This document shows positions 26,459 through 34,768 of a stretch of 64,000 nucleotides of DNA, piece by piece. Every line of letters begins with the position of its first letter. Position 1 is the stretch's first letter. Location: assembly GCF_016654115.1 (NCBI RefSeq), contig NZ_JAEQAZ010000023.1, forward strand, positions 1 to 64,000. Reading direction: 5' to 3'. A program made the position numbers and the translations under genes. Source of the DNA: Streptomyces sp. MBT53. Its GTDB lineage: Bacteria; Actinomycetota; Actinomycetes; Streptomycetales; Streptomycetaceae. Below the pieces are notes generated by a model. It searched no databases and had not been told where the DNA came from. It worked only from the letters and a program-made list of their open reading frames with translations.

Positions 26459-27378
26459 AGTCGAGCACGCCCGAGGGGATCAGCTTCGTCATCCCCTGCT
26501 TCAACTCGGGGGGCTACCTCGTGGAAGCCGTCGAGTCCCTGATCCAGCAGCCCCACACGTTCTCGTACGAAGTCGTGATCGTGGATGACGGCTCCGACGA
26601 CCAGCCCACGCTTCGTGCCATCGCGCTGTGCGCCGAGCGTGCCGAGGTCCGTATCGTCCGCCAAGAGCACAGCGGACACCACGCCGCCAGGAACGCCGGC
26701 ATCAACGCCGCGTCCTTCGAGTACGTGATGCAACTCGACGCCGACGATCGGCTCGCCACGGATCCTGAGCTGCTGAAGGCCGGCAGCTACCCGGACCGAG
26801 CCGTCAAGCTCCTCAAGACGCACCAGCACGTGGCCTTCGTCCACACCATGTCGCGGATGATCGGCGACTTCGACGGGCTCACCATCTCCTCCTACCCGTG
26901 CCGCGAGGAGCTGGTCCTGCGCAAGCACCACGTGCCCACGTCGATCGTCTACCGTCGCGAAGACGCCATCCACGGCGGTCTCTACGACCCCCACGTACGG
27001 AAATGGGGAGACTGGGCCTTCGCCGTGAACCTCCTCGCCGGACGATTCCGCAGAGGCGAGGCCAACCACATCGTGTGCATCGCCGGCCCGCTGCACGAAT
27101 ACCGGGTCCACTCGCGCACACGACGGGTCTCCAACGTCGAGATCTCCGAGTTCGACATGACCCTGCTGGTGGTGGAGAAGAACCTCGACCTCTTCCGGCA
27201 CCACTTCAACCGCGACGACACGGCCGAGGACATCACGCGCCTTGTCCTCGCCTCCAAACCGTCCCGGCTCGTCGACCTGATCCGGATGGCCGAGTTCGAC
27301 CTCGAACAGGCCCTCGTGGTCGCCCGCCAGCGGCAGTTCTCCCTGTCGAGCCCATTCGAGGCCCTCGGCATCCCGTAG
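26455..27378 (+). CDS. Family 2 glycosyltransferase
   Basis: This 307-aa GT-A enzyme opens with SFVIPCFNSGGYLVEAVESL. It then has the nucleotide-binding VVIVDDGSDD and the metal-binding QLDADDRL (near residue 93), and GGLYDPHVRKWGDW as the acceptor-side motif. It is soluble, with no membrane helix. Start GTG 26455 is preceded by GGAGGAAT inside the methyltransferase gene. It is the last gene of the operon and is followed by a strong terminator. Donor and acceptor are unknown. Confidence 0.87.
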   Translation: MKSSTPEGISFVIPCFNSGGYLVEAVESLIQQPHTFSYEVVIVDDGSDDQPTLRAIALCAERAEVRIVRQEHSGHHAARNAGINAASFEYVMQLDADDRLATDPELLKAGSYPDRAVKLLKTHQHVAFVHTMSRMIGDFDGLTISSYPCREELVLRKHHVPTSIVYRREDAIHGGLYDPHVRKWGDWAFAVNLLAGRFRRGEANHIVCIAGPLHEYRVHSRTRRVSNVEISEFDMTLLVVEKNLDLFRHHFNRDDTAEDITRLVLASKPSRLVDLIRMAEFDLEQALVVARQRQFSLSSPFEALGIP

Positions 27379-27395
27379 CCACGCCCGCTCTATGA

Positions 27396-27427
27396 AGGAA
27401 GCCCCGGACGTGTATCCGGGGCTTCCT
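27396..27427. terminator. Convergent terminator between the glycosyltransferase gene and valS
   Basis: A perfect 13-bp stem (AGGAAGCCCCGGA and its complement) closes loop CGTGTA. It lies between two convergent genes and probably serves both. Confidence 0.85.
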
Positions 27428-27437
27428 GGTCTGGCTA

Positions 27438-30077
27438 CTAGGCAGGCGGCAGGTTGTTGATCTGGTTCTGCAGCCGGACGATGTCCTCTTCGGCCTTCGT
27501 CAGACGGGTCCGAATCTTCTCGACCACGTTGTCCGGCGCCTTCGCCAAGAACGCCTCGTTGCCGAGCTTGGCCTCCGCTTGGGCCTTCTCCTTCTCCGCC
27601 GCAGCCAAGTCCTTGGCCAGCCGCTTGCGCTCGGCCGCGACGTCGATCGTGCCGGACAGGTCGAGGGCGACCGTGGCGCCGGCGACCGGGAGGGTCGCCG
27701 TGGCGCTGAAGCCGTCACCCTCCGGCTGGAGCCGGAGCAGCTGACGGATGGCGGCCTCATGGGCAGCGAGCTGCGTACCCGACAGGTCCAAGCGCGCCGG
27801 GACCTTCTGACCGGGCTGCAGACCCTGGTCCGAACGGAAGCGGCGAACCTCGGTGATCACCCGCTGGAGGCTCTCGATCTCCGCCTCGGCCGCGGCATCG
27901 CGGAACCCACTGTCCGCCGGCCAGTCGGCGATCACAACGGACTCACGGCCGGTGAGCGTGGTCCACAGCGTCTCCGTCACGAACGGAACGATGGGATGCA
28001 GCAGGCGCAGCGTCACGTCCAGGACCTCGCCCAGGACGCGAGCCGAGACCTTGGCCGCGTCGCCGCCGGCCATGAACGTCGTCTTGGACAGCTCGACGTA
28101 CCAGTCGAAGACCTCGTCCCATGCGAAGTGGTAGAGGGCATCGGCGAGCTTCGCGAACTGGTAGTCGTCGTAGTACGCGTCCGCCTCGGCCACGACGGTG
28201 TTCAGCCGGGACAGGATCCAGCGGTCCGTGGCCGAGAGCCGCTCGGCCGGGGGCAGCTCGCCCTCGACCGTGGCACCGTTCATCAGCGCGAAGCGGGTCG
28301 CGTTCCAGATCTTGTTGGCGAAGTTCCGGGACGCCTGAACCCAGTCCTCGCCGATCGGCACGTCGGTACCGGGGTTGGCACCCCGCGCGAGCGTGAACCG
28401 CAGCGCGTCGGAGCCGTACTTGTCCATCCAGTCCAGCGGATTGACCGTGTTGCCGAACGACTTCGACATCTTCTTGCCGTGCTCGTCACGGACCATGCCG
28501 TGGAACGCGATGGTGCGGAAGGGGATCTCGCCGTCCATCGCGTACAGGCCGAACATCATCATCCGGGCGACCCAGAAGAACATCAGGTCGTACCCGGTGA
28601 CCATGGCCGAGTTCGGATAGAACTTGGCCAGGTCCGCGGTCTTCTCGGGCCAGCCCAGAGTGGAGAAGGGCCACAGGCCGGACGAGAACCAGGTGTCGAG
28701 GACGTCGGTGTCCTGCTCCCAGCCCTCCCCGCTCGGCGGCTGCTCGTCGGGGCCGACGCACACGGTCTCGCCGTTCGGGCCGTGCCAGACGGGGATGCGG
28801 TGGCCCCACCACAACTGCCGTGAGATGCACCAGTCGTTGAGGTTGTCGACCCAGTCGAAGTACCGCTGAGACAGGTCGGCGGGGTGGATGTCCACCCGGC
28901 CGTCGCGGACCGCATCCCCCGCGGCCTTGGTGAGGGTCTCGACCTTCACCCACCACTGCAAGGACAGTCGCGGTTCCAGCGTCGTCTTGCAACGCGAGCA
29001 GTGGCCCACCGAGTGGACGTACGGCCGCTTCTCCGCGACGATCCGGCCGTCGGCGCGCAGTGCGGCGACGATCGCGGAACGCGCCTCGAAGCGGTCAAGC
29101 CCTTCGAAGGGCCCGTGGACCGTGATGACACCGCGCTCGTCCATGACGGTCAGCGACTCCAGGCCGTGGCGCTGGCCGATGGCGAAGTCGTTGGGGTCGT
29201 GGGCCGGGGTCACCTTGACCGCGCCGGTGCCGAACTCGGGGTCGACGTGGGTGTCCGCGACGACGGGGATGGTGCGGTCCGTGAGCGGGAGCTTGATGCG
29301 CGTGCCGATGAGGTGCTTGTAGCGCTCGTCGTCGGGATGAACGGCCACGGCGGTGTCACCGAGCATGGTCTCTGCACGCGTGGTCGCGACGACGATCGTG
29401 TCGTCCCCCTCGCCGTACTTCATGGAGACGAGCTCACCGTCGTCGTCCTGGTAGTCGACCTCGATGTCCGAGATCGCGGTGAGACAGCGAGGACACCAGT
29501 TGATGATGCGCTCGGCGCGGTAGATCAGACCGTCGTCGAACATCTTCTTGAAGACGGTCTGGACGGCACGGGACAGCCCCTCGTCCATGGTGAACCGGTC
29601 ACGGCTCCACGCGACGCCGTTACCCAGACGCCGCATCTGGCCGGCGATCTGACCACCGGACTCGGCCTTCCACTGCCAGACCCGCTCGACGAACGCCTCA
29701 CGGCCCAGGTCGTGGCGGGACTTGCCCTCCTTGGCCAGCTCCCGCTCGACGACGTTCTGGGTGGCGATACCGGCGTGGTCCATGCCGGGCTGCCACAGCG
29801 TCTCGTAGCCCTGCATGCGCTTGCGGCGGGTGAGGGCGTCGATCAGCGTGTGCTCGAAGGCGTGGCCCAGGTGGAGCGAGCCCGTGACGTTCGGCGGCGG
29901 GATGACGATGGTGTACGCGGGCTTGTCGCTCTTCGCGTCGGCCTCGAAGTAACCGCGCTCTACCCAGCGCTCGTACAGCGGCCCCTCTACCTCGGCCGGC
30001 GCATATTGGGTCGGCAGTTCGGGGGCGCTGTTCGGCCCGCTGTCGGGGCGCTGAGTGTTGTCGGTCACGACGGCCAT
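27438..30077 (-). CDS. valS: Valyl-tRNA synthetase carried on element 1
   Basis: This is a complete 879-aa class I aminoacyl-tRNA synthetase; I start it at ATG 30077 and discard 15 upstream residues without support. The HIGH motif is HLGH (69-72, in [14 protein letters not shown]) and KMSKS is at 536-540. The editing CP1 domain is intact ([32 protein letters not shown]). The C-terminal coiled-coil tRNA arm is present ([18 protein letters not shown]). Nothing suggests decay. The folC neighbour usual for chromosomal actinobacterial valS is absent. It lies within the att-bounded element beside an oxidoreductase-methyltransferase-glycosyltransferase operon, so it is probably an extra copy. Resistance to a ValRS inhibitor, or supply of Val-tRNA, are possible roles, both inferred. 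Confidence 0.95.
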   Translation of the reverse strand: MAVVTDNTQRPDSGPNSAPELPTQYAPAEVEGPLYERWVERGYFEADAKSDKPAYTIVIPPPNVTGSLHLGHAFEHTLIDALTRRKRMQGYETLWQPGMDHAGIATQNVVERELAKEGKSRHDLGREAFVERVWQWKAESGGQIAGQMRRLGNGVAWSRDRFTMDEGLSRAVQTVFKKMFDDGLIYRAERIINWCPRCLTAISDIEVDYQDDDGELVSMKYGEGDDTIVVATTRAETMLGDTAVAVHPDDERYKHLIGTRIKLPLTDRTIPVVADTHVDPEFGTGAVKVTPAHDPNDFAIGQRHGLESLTVMDERGVITVHGPFEGLDRFEARSAIVAALRADGRIVAEKRPYVHSVGHCSRCKTTLEPRLSLQWWVKVETLTKAAGDAVRDGRVDIHPADLSQRYFDWVDNLNDWCISRQLWWGHRIPVWHGPNGETVCVGPDEQPPSGEGWEQDTDVLDTWFSSGLWPFSTLGWPEKTADLAKFYPNSAMVTGYDLMFFWVARMMMFGLYAMDGEIPFRTIAFHGMVRDEHGKKMSKSFGNTVNPLDWMDKYGSDALRFTLARGANPGTDVPIGEDWVQASRNFANKIWNATRFALMNGATVEGELPPAERLSATDRWILSRLNTVVAEADAYYDDYQFAKLADALYHFAWDEVFDWYVELSKTTFMAGGDAAKVSARVLGEVLDVTLRLLHPIVPFVTETLWTTLTGRESVVIADWPADSGFRDAAAEAEIESLQRVITEVRRFRSDQGLQPGQKVPARLDLSGTQLAAHEAAIRQLLRLQPEGDGFSATATLPVAGATVALDLSGTIDVAAERKRLAKDLAAAEKEKAQAEAKLGNEAFLAKAPDNVVEKIRTRLTKAEEDIVRLQNQINNLPPA

Positions 30078-30151
30078 TCTAGGGCCGTGGCACTCCTTGC
30101 CTCGCCTGACTTTTGCGCGCACACCGTGCCATGGTTAGGACAGAGAAGTGG

Positions 30152-30195
30152 CCGCACGGAGGAGTCCAAGTGTGACCAAGAACGCTCCCGTGCGA
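30152..30195. promoter_or_regulatory. Hairpin in the valS leader / divergent gap
   Basis: CGCACGG (30153-30159) pairs with CCGTGCG (30188-30194), with an inner GAG/CTC extension. It lies 75 bp upstream of valS in the 255-bp gap shared with the kinase gene. I looked for a T-box (TGGNACC or its complement) and did not find one. Confidence 0.3.
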
Positions 30196-30332
30196 CCGGT
30201 TTCTAGCCTACCCCTCCGCCCCGACGGAACCGCAATTCGCCGAGCCGTTCCAGGCGCCCGACGACGTCGCCCTCACGAGTGACTCGAAGAAATAGGTCGT
30301 GGGAGGTGCCGTGCTGTCGGCACTCTGGCGCG

Positions 30333-30962
30333 ATGCTGTTGAAGCTCACCGGGTCCAGTTGCTCGGGTAAGACGACCTTGGCCTACGCGGCGGCTGCACG
30401 GATCGGGAAGATCGCCGTGCACGACTTCGACGAGCTCGGTGTACCGGAGGGCGCCGACCGGCACTGGCGCCACCGCATGACCGAGATGTGGGTGCGCCGC
30501 GCGTTGGAGTACCAGGACCGCGGCATCGATCTTCTGCTCTCTGGGCAGTCCCCCTTGGGAGAAGTACTGGCCGCGCCCTCCGCCCCGCTACTGGACGGCA
30601 TCGCCGTGTGCCTGGTCGATGTCGATGATCCGGCCCGGCGTGCTCGCCTCGCCGAGCGTGACGCCGGGCGGTGGGACCCCCAAGCGATTGACGCCTTCCT
30701 CGGCTGGGCTGCATGGCACCGCGAGCACGCCCTCGACCCGTCTCACCGGCCCGACGTCATCATCGACGACGGCTGGCCCAAGATGGTCTGGCACCGCTGG
30801 ACCGGGTGGAATGCCGCTGATCCCCGATGGCGGACCCATCTACTCGACACCACGGACCGACCAGTCACGGAATCCGTGGACCATGTTGAGCATTGGATCA
30901 ACGAGCAGCTTTACGCACTCCAGGCCAGCCGACTCCCCCTGCGCCGCGGTTGGGCTTCATGA
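30333..30962 (+). CDS. P-loop kinase-like ATPase
   Basis: The product is 209 aa from ATG 30333. Walker A is at the very N-terminus (MLLKLTGSSCSGKTTLAYA), followed by HDFDELG as a DxD-type strand, a VCLVDVDDPARRARLAERD lid-like arginine-rich helix and DVIIDDGW. This is the general plan of small-molecule or nucleotide kinases of the shikimate/AAA_33 type. It is divergent from valS across 255 bp. No substrate can be named. Confidence 0.7.
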   Translation: MLLKLTGSSCSGKTTLAYAAAARIGKIAVHDFDELGVPEGADRHWRHRMTEMWVRRALEYQDRGIDLLLSGQSPLGEVLAAPSAPLLDGIAVCLVDVDDPARRARLAERDAGRWDPQAIDAFLGWAAWHREHALDPSHRPDVIIDDGWPKMVWHRWTGWNAADPRWRTHLLDTTDRPVTESVDHVEHWINEQLYALQASRLPLRRGWAS

Positions 30963-31192
30963 TCTGCCCGAACAGTTCAGTCCGGCGACCTGGACCGCGC
31001 AGGCGCGGAGTTCCGCCTGTACTTCCTCGCTTTGCCCAGCACGATCGCTGACCCAGTGAAGCCAGAAACGGTCCTCCTCGGGCAGAAGACCCGTCCTGTT
31101 GACGATGCGTCACCTTCAACGGCGTTAGTCGCACAGTCGGATGGGATTCCGCCTAGGTTCGCATCTCCCCTGCCAAGGCGGAGTTACTCCGC

Positions 31193-31615
31193 GTGACACA
31201 GCCCTTGATCGAAAGGCAGAGGTACGCCGTGACGTTTCAGTCCAAGTGGTCGCAGGAGAAGCGTGCTGAACTGGCGGATCTCGTGATCGCCGAGACCAAG
31301 ACCGTGGCGGAGGTGAGCATCGAGTACGAGGTCTCACGCAAGACCGTGAACAGTTGGGTGCAACGGCGTAAGCGACAGCTCGGCATTCCGGGATCTCCCA
31401 TGGGTGGAGACCGCACGCTCCACCCTGCCGCCCTGCGTCGCGTCGCCAAGGAGAAACAGGGGCGGGTCGCGGCCGAACGGCGCGCGGAGTCCTACCGAAG
31501 CGAGCTGGAGGACACCAAGACCCAGCTTGAGCGGCTGGTGGAAACACTCCAGGGGATGCAGGTCACCTTGGAGTACTACATGGGACAGAGGCCACCCGGC
31601 AGAGTCGCCGCCTAG
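31193..31615 (+). CDS. HTH coiled-coil protein, transposase OrfA-like
   Basis: The product is 140 aa. Residues 20-60 form a transposase-type HTH (LADLVIAETKTVAEVSIEY then SRKTVNSWVQRRKRQLG). The second half is a coiled coil (ESYRSELEDTKTQLERLVETL). Start could be GTG 31193 or GTG 31229. There is no OrfB or inverted repeat beside it, so it may be a free-standing DNA-binding protein and not a live insertion sequence. Confidence 0.55.
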   Translation: MTQPLIERQRYAVTFQSKWSQEKRAELADLVIAETKTVAEVSIEYEVSRKTVNSWVQRRKRQLGIPGSPMGGDRTLHPAALRRVAKEKQGRVAAERRAESYRSELEDTKTQLERLVETLQGMQVTLEYYMGQRPPGRVAA

Positions 31616-31639
31616 TAATTCCTGACAAGCGCTTCCCAC

Positions 31640-32134
31640 ATGGGCATCCACCGTCACGACGGCAACCACATCGCGGCAGAACTCGAGATCCTTTGCAAAG
31701 GCATGGGATTCCCCGTCGCGGACACGGACGACCGCACTCGGGCCGTCGGCGTGCTGATCTCGTCAGCCGGGACGAGGGCCGCGTCACTGGAGTGGTTCGT
31801 CTCCATCACCGCGCGCTCAGCCTCAGCCCGTGAACAGACCGAAGGACTGGCCGACGGACGAGCCGGCCTCCTGCACCGCAGTACACGCGCCTACGTACAT
31901 CACGCACTCACCGGCGTCCTCCAGGAACTGGGGTACTCGGTAGCCCACACCACCTCCGGCCTGCGTATCGAGGGCCTACCCGGCGCCTCAGCCGGAGCGG
32001 AGACCGCCAGCACCCTCGCGGACTTCCTCCGCGTGGGCCTGGACAGCATCGACGGGGCACGCGACCGCAAAAAACCCAGCGAAGACGACGAGGACGGCGA
32101 CGACGGCCTGGCCGGCGTACCCGCCCGCGTGTAA
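31640..32134 (+). CDS. Hypothetical protein
   Basis: The 164-aa product has alternating helices and strands and an acidic Asp/Glu-rich C-terminal tail (KPSEDDEDGDDGLAG). No family is recognised. It follows the HTH gene by 24 bp on the same strand, so the two may form an operon. A convergent terminator lies 65 bp after its stop. Confidence 0.5.
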   Translation: MGIHRHDGNHIAAELEILCKGMGFPVADTDDRTRAVGVLISSAGTRAASLEWFVSITARSASAREQTEGLADGRAGLLHRSTRAYVHHALTGVLQELGYSVAHTTSGLRIEGLPGASAGAETASTLADFLRVGLDSIDGARDRKKPSEDDEDGDDGLAGVPARV

Positions 32135-32198
32135 CCGCGTCGCCGTGAACGAGCGAGTCGGCACAACCTGAGCTCGCGCTGCGAACGTCCTGCAAGAT

Positions 32199-32225
32199 CC
32201 GGCCTCGCGCTTCCCGTGAGGCCGG
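32199..32225. terminator. Convergent terminator before the Mrr-type gene
   Basis: CCGGCCTC and GAGGCCGG form an 8-bp stem with an 11-nt loop directly adjoining the stop of the minus-strand nuclease gene. Confidence 0.65.
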
Positions 32226-32924
32226 TTACTTGCCGTACGCCCGCTTCCAACGTGCCCGGTGCCGGGAGTCGCCCTGCCCTTGGCCGTTCACCTCACTCAG
32301 GGACAGCAACGAGGCACCGTTGTTCCACAGCCCGAGGTGGTCCCGGTGCACGGCGAGGATTCCGTGCTGCAGCGCGAACTTCTCGGAGGGGCGGCTGAAC
32401 CGCGTGGTCGTGACGAACACGGCCAGATCAGCTGCGAAGTGCACCTTGGCGCCCAGCAGATCTCGCAGTTCCCGGCTCGCGATCGTGCTGCTCGGCGCGT
32501 AGCGCTTGCACTGGATCACCACGCTCCGCCCATCCGGGAGGCGGCCGAGGACGTCAGCGCCGTTGTCGTTCGCACCGCCCACCCGCCGGACGTCGGCGCA
32601 CCCGTCGCGTCGGCAGAGGGCTGCGACCAGTTCTTCGAACTCGGTGCCGGTCATCGCGTCCACCTCGGCGAGTGTCCGATGGCCAGCCTTCACCGCGTCT
32701 TCGTGCCGCCACAGACTGTCCCGGCCGCGCACGAGCCGGTCCGTACGCCACAGCCACCAGCCCGCCGCTCCGGCGCCGCCGACGATCAATGTCCCAGTGA
32801 CGTACGGCCACACGACCGACCAGAACACCACCAGCAGGACCAGCAGGAGGCTGCCGCCGACCGCCACCGACTTCAGCTGCACTCGCCGCCTGCGAGCAGC
32901 CGCACCCCGTCCACGCCTGGCCAC
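32226..32924 (-). CDS. Membrane-anchored Mrr-type restriction endonuclease
   Basis: The product is 232 aa from GTG 32924, which has GGGGGAGG about 10 nt upstream. An Arg-rich start leads into two transmembrane helices (GGSLLLVLLVVFWSVVW and TGTLIVGGAGAAGWWLW). The Mrr_cat domain follows: MTGTEFEELVAALCRRDG, the catalytic D near GGANDNGADVLG, and VVIQCKRYAPSS (QxK). Mrr-family enzymes cut modified or foreign DNA. The membrane anchor would place the nuclease at the entry point of incoming DNA. It stands alone, with no methylase partner in the adjacent genes. Confidence 0.82.
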   Translation of the reverse strand: MARRGRGAAARRRRVQLKSVAVGGSLLLVLLVVFWSVVWPYVTGTLIVGGAGAAGWWLWRTDRLVRGRDSLWRHEDAVKAGHRTLAEVDAMTGTEFEELVAALCRRDGCADVRRVGGANDNGADVLGRLPDGRSVVIQCKRYAPSSTIASRELRDLLGAKVHFAADLAVFVTTTRFSRPSEKFALQHGILAVHRDHLGLWNNGASLLSLSEVNGQGQGDSRHRARWKRAYGK

Positions 32925-33159
32925 GATCGAAGCCCTCCCCCACAGGTCCGTGTACGGAAGTCTGAGCAGCCTGAGGCAGCGGGAGAAGGGCGCGAGTCGG
33001 CCATGGCCGGATCCAATAGCCAAGAGGGGCGGCGTGGACCCAGTGACGTGAAGGACACAACTGCCTTGCGCGTCAACGGCAGCGGCCTCTGTCGTTCTTT
33101 TCGGTGGTCACCGCGCTGATCGACTCCGTAGAGGCCAACTGCACCACGACACTCGCCGG

Positions 33160-33441
33160 GTGGCCGACACAACATCGCACGAACCGGGCGCCCCCGGCCC
33201 GTCCCCGGGCAAGAAACCCAAGCGGGCAGGGAGGACCCCGGCCGGCACGGGCCGCGTACGGTTCTCGCTCGTGCGTTGGGTGCTCGCGCCTCGAACGACG
33301 TGGCAGGCTCGCCACCTGGCGGCCGAATTTGGGCCAGGCATGGACGCCGACACCGCCTGGGTGATGGCGCGGCTGGCGCGGCATCCGGAGGAGCGCGTAT
33401 ACGCGATGCGGCACTTGAACGGCGAGGAGAACGCCGACTGA
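33160..33441 (+). CDS. Small basic hypothetical protein
   Basis: The 93-aa product starts at GTG. The first 40 residues are Pro/Gly/Lys/Arg-rich, then come RWVLAPRTTWQARHLAAEFG and a helical end (WVMARLARHPEERVYAMRHLNG). No family is recognised and no strong ribosome site is seen. It is kept because it fills an otherwise empty interval and has good codon bias. Confidence 0.35.
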   Translation: MADTTSHEPGAPGPSPGKKPKRAGRTPAGTGRVRFSLVRWVLAPRTTWQARHLAAEFGPGMDADTAWVMARLARHPEERVYAMRHLNGEENAD

Positions 33442-33646
33442 CTCCTGCACGAGGTCTCGTCCATCCCCGTCCGATGTCGTCCGAAACCCACACCATCTCC
33501 TGCTCCACCGCAGGTCAGAACGCGGCTCCCTCCCTTCGTCAAACACCTGGGAAGTGTCGGCGTCTTCGATCACGCCTGGCGGGCATGTGGAGGGGATTTG
33601 GCTGGTGCGGGTCTGGAACAGAGGGAGCGGCTGCCAGGCCGTCCGG

Positions 33647-34768
33647 TCATGCAGCTGTCGAGTCGGGACCGTCAGGCAGGCCGTCCCACGTCAGCACCAT
33701 GTCGGGCTCATCGAGGTACCAGGAGTAAGAGTGGCTGGCGAGTTTCGGCAGCGCGACCTTCGCCGGTCCATACCCTCGGCCCTCGAACGCCGTGAGAAAT
33801 CGGCACTTCTCGGCTGAGAGGCCACCCTTTGATGCCCATTCGGTAAAATCTTTCTTGCGTGATTCTGTGATCGGGCCGTCAGTCGCCACGGCCTCAATGA
33901 ACCAGAAGTGCCCGCGCTCCTTGGCCAGATCCACGATAAGGCAGTCAGGAAGCAGTTTAGCGGCATCAAGCGGCATCTTGATCTTCTTCAGGAAAGCAAT
34001 ATCCTCGGGCCGTGCCTTTTCTTCGGACTGGGAAATGAAGAGGACCCTTGGTTCCAGCATTACACGGGGGCAAAATTTCTCAATTACGCCCTTCAGGATC
34101 CAACTGCTCTCGCCTGTCGACAGCTGCCTTTCCGTTTCGTCCGGAAGGCGAACCGACACCCCTACCTCGCCCTTGGCCTTTCTGCGCACCTCATCGACTC
34201 GGGAGAGCGCAACCGGATCAAAAGCCTTGTCTTGCCATGCCTTAATGGCCTCACTCAGCTCCTCGCCTACCAGTCCGGGGTCGAGGAGTTTCGCAAATTC
34301 CGGGTCCAAGGTATAGCGGGGCTTCGGGGAAGTGGTCTTCACGCTTTCGTCGACCCGAAGCACGCCGTGATCTGTCCAGGATCGCAACGTCTGGTCACGG
34401 AGTGGCTCCCGCGTGTGCTGTGCATACCAGGTTTCGCCGCGCTCGAATCCCATGCTCTGGCAGAATTTCAAGACCGCTTTTTCGCTACGCAATGCGGCGG
34501 AGTAGTATCCAGTCCTGACGGGTTCCTCGCGGTGTGTGGCGAGGGAATCGCCCATCCAGTAAGCGGTAGACGGTCGAATGGGATTTACGTCACCGACTGC
34601 GCCGACATACATCATGGTGAAGGCCAGCGCACCAGCTCCTGGATTGGCCGAGTCCGTAGTCCCCGTAACCGCAGGAGGCAAAATGACGGCCAGCCGCGCT
34701 TGGTACTCATCGCGATCTGCCAACAGGGCAGGCAAATGGGGCGAATCGTTTAGGTCTGTTTGCGTCAC
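33647..34768 (-). CDS. BsuBI/PstI-family type II restriction endonuclease
   Basis: This 373-aa protein resembles the BsuBI/PstI restriction enzyme family: a helical N-terminal half and a C-terminal PD-(D/E)XK nuclease domain. The key stretch is LLPDCLIVDLAKERGHFWFI followed by EAVATDGPI, giving an acidic residue near 275 and the E-A-V pair near 291, as in that family. PstI and BsuBI cut CTGCAG; the exact site here is not proven. The start overlaps the stop of the methyltransferase gene (34765-34768), so the nuclease is translated after its protecting enzyme. Base composition is visibly less GC-rich than the neighbours, a sign of transfer. Confidence 0.8.
   Translation of the reverse strand: MTQTDLNDSPHLPALLADRDEYQARLAVILPPAVTGTTDSANPGAGALAFTMMYVGAVGDVNPIRPSTAYWMGDSLATHREEPVRTGYYSAALRSEKAVLKFCQSMGFERGETWYAQHTREPLRDQTLRSWTDHGVLRVDESVKTTSPKPRYTLDPEFAKLLDPGLVGEELSEAIKAWQDKAFDPVALSRVDEVRRKAKGEVGVSVRLPDETERQLSTGESSWILKGVIEKFCPRVMLEPRVLFISQSEEKARPEDIAFLKKIKMPLDAAKLLPDCLIVDLAKERGHFWFIEAVATDGPITESRKKDFTEWASKGGLSAEKCRFLTAFEGRGYGPAKVALPKLASHSYSWYLDEPDMVLTWDGLPDGPDSTAA

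Noticed and set aside
30078..30332. T-box riboswitch upstream of valS
   Set aside because: A hairpin is present, but I found no TGGNACC antiterminator bulge or specifier loop.
31193..31615. Intact insertion sequence
   Set aside because: Only an OrfA-like HTH protein is present, with no OrfB, no terminal inverted repeats and no target duplication seen.
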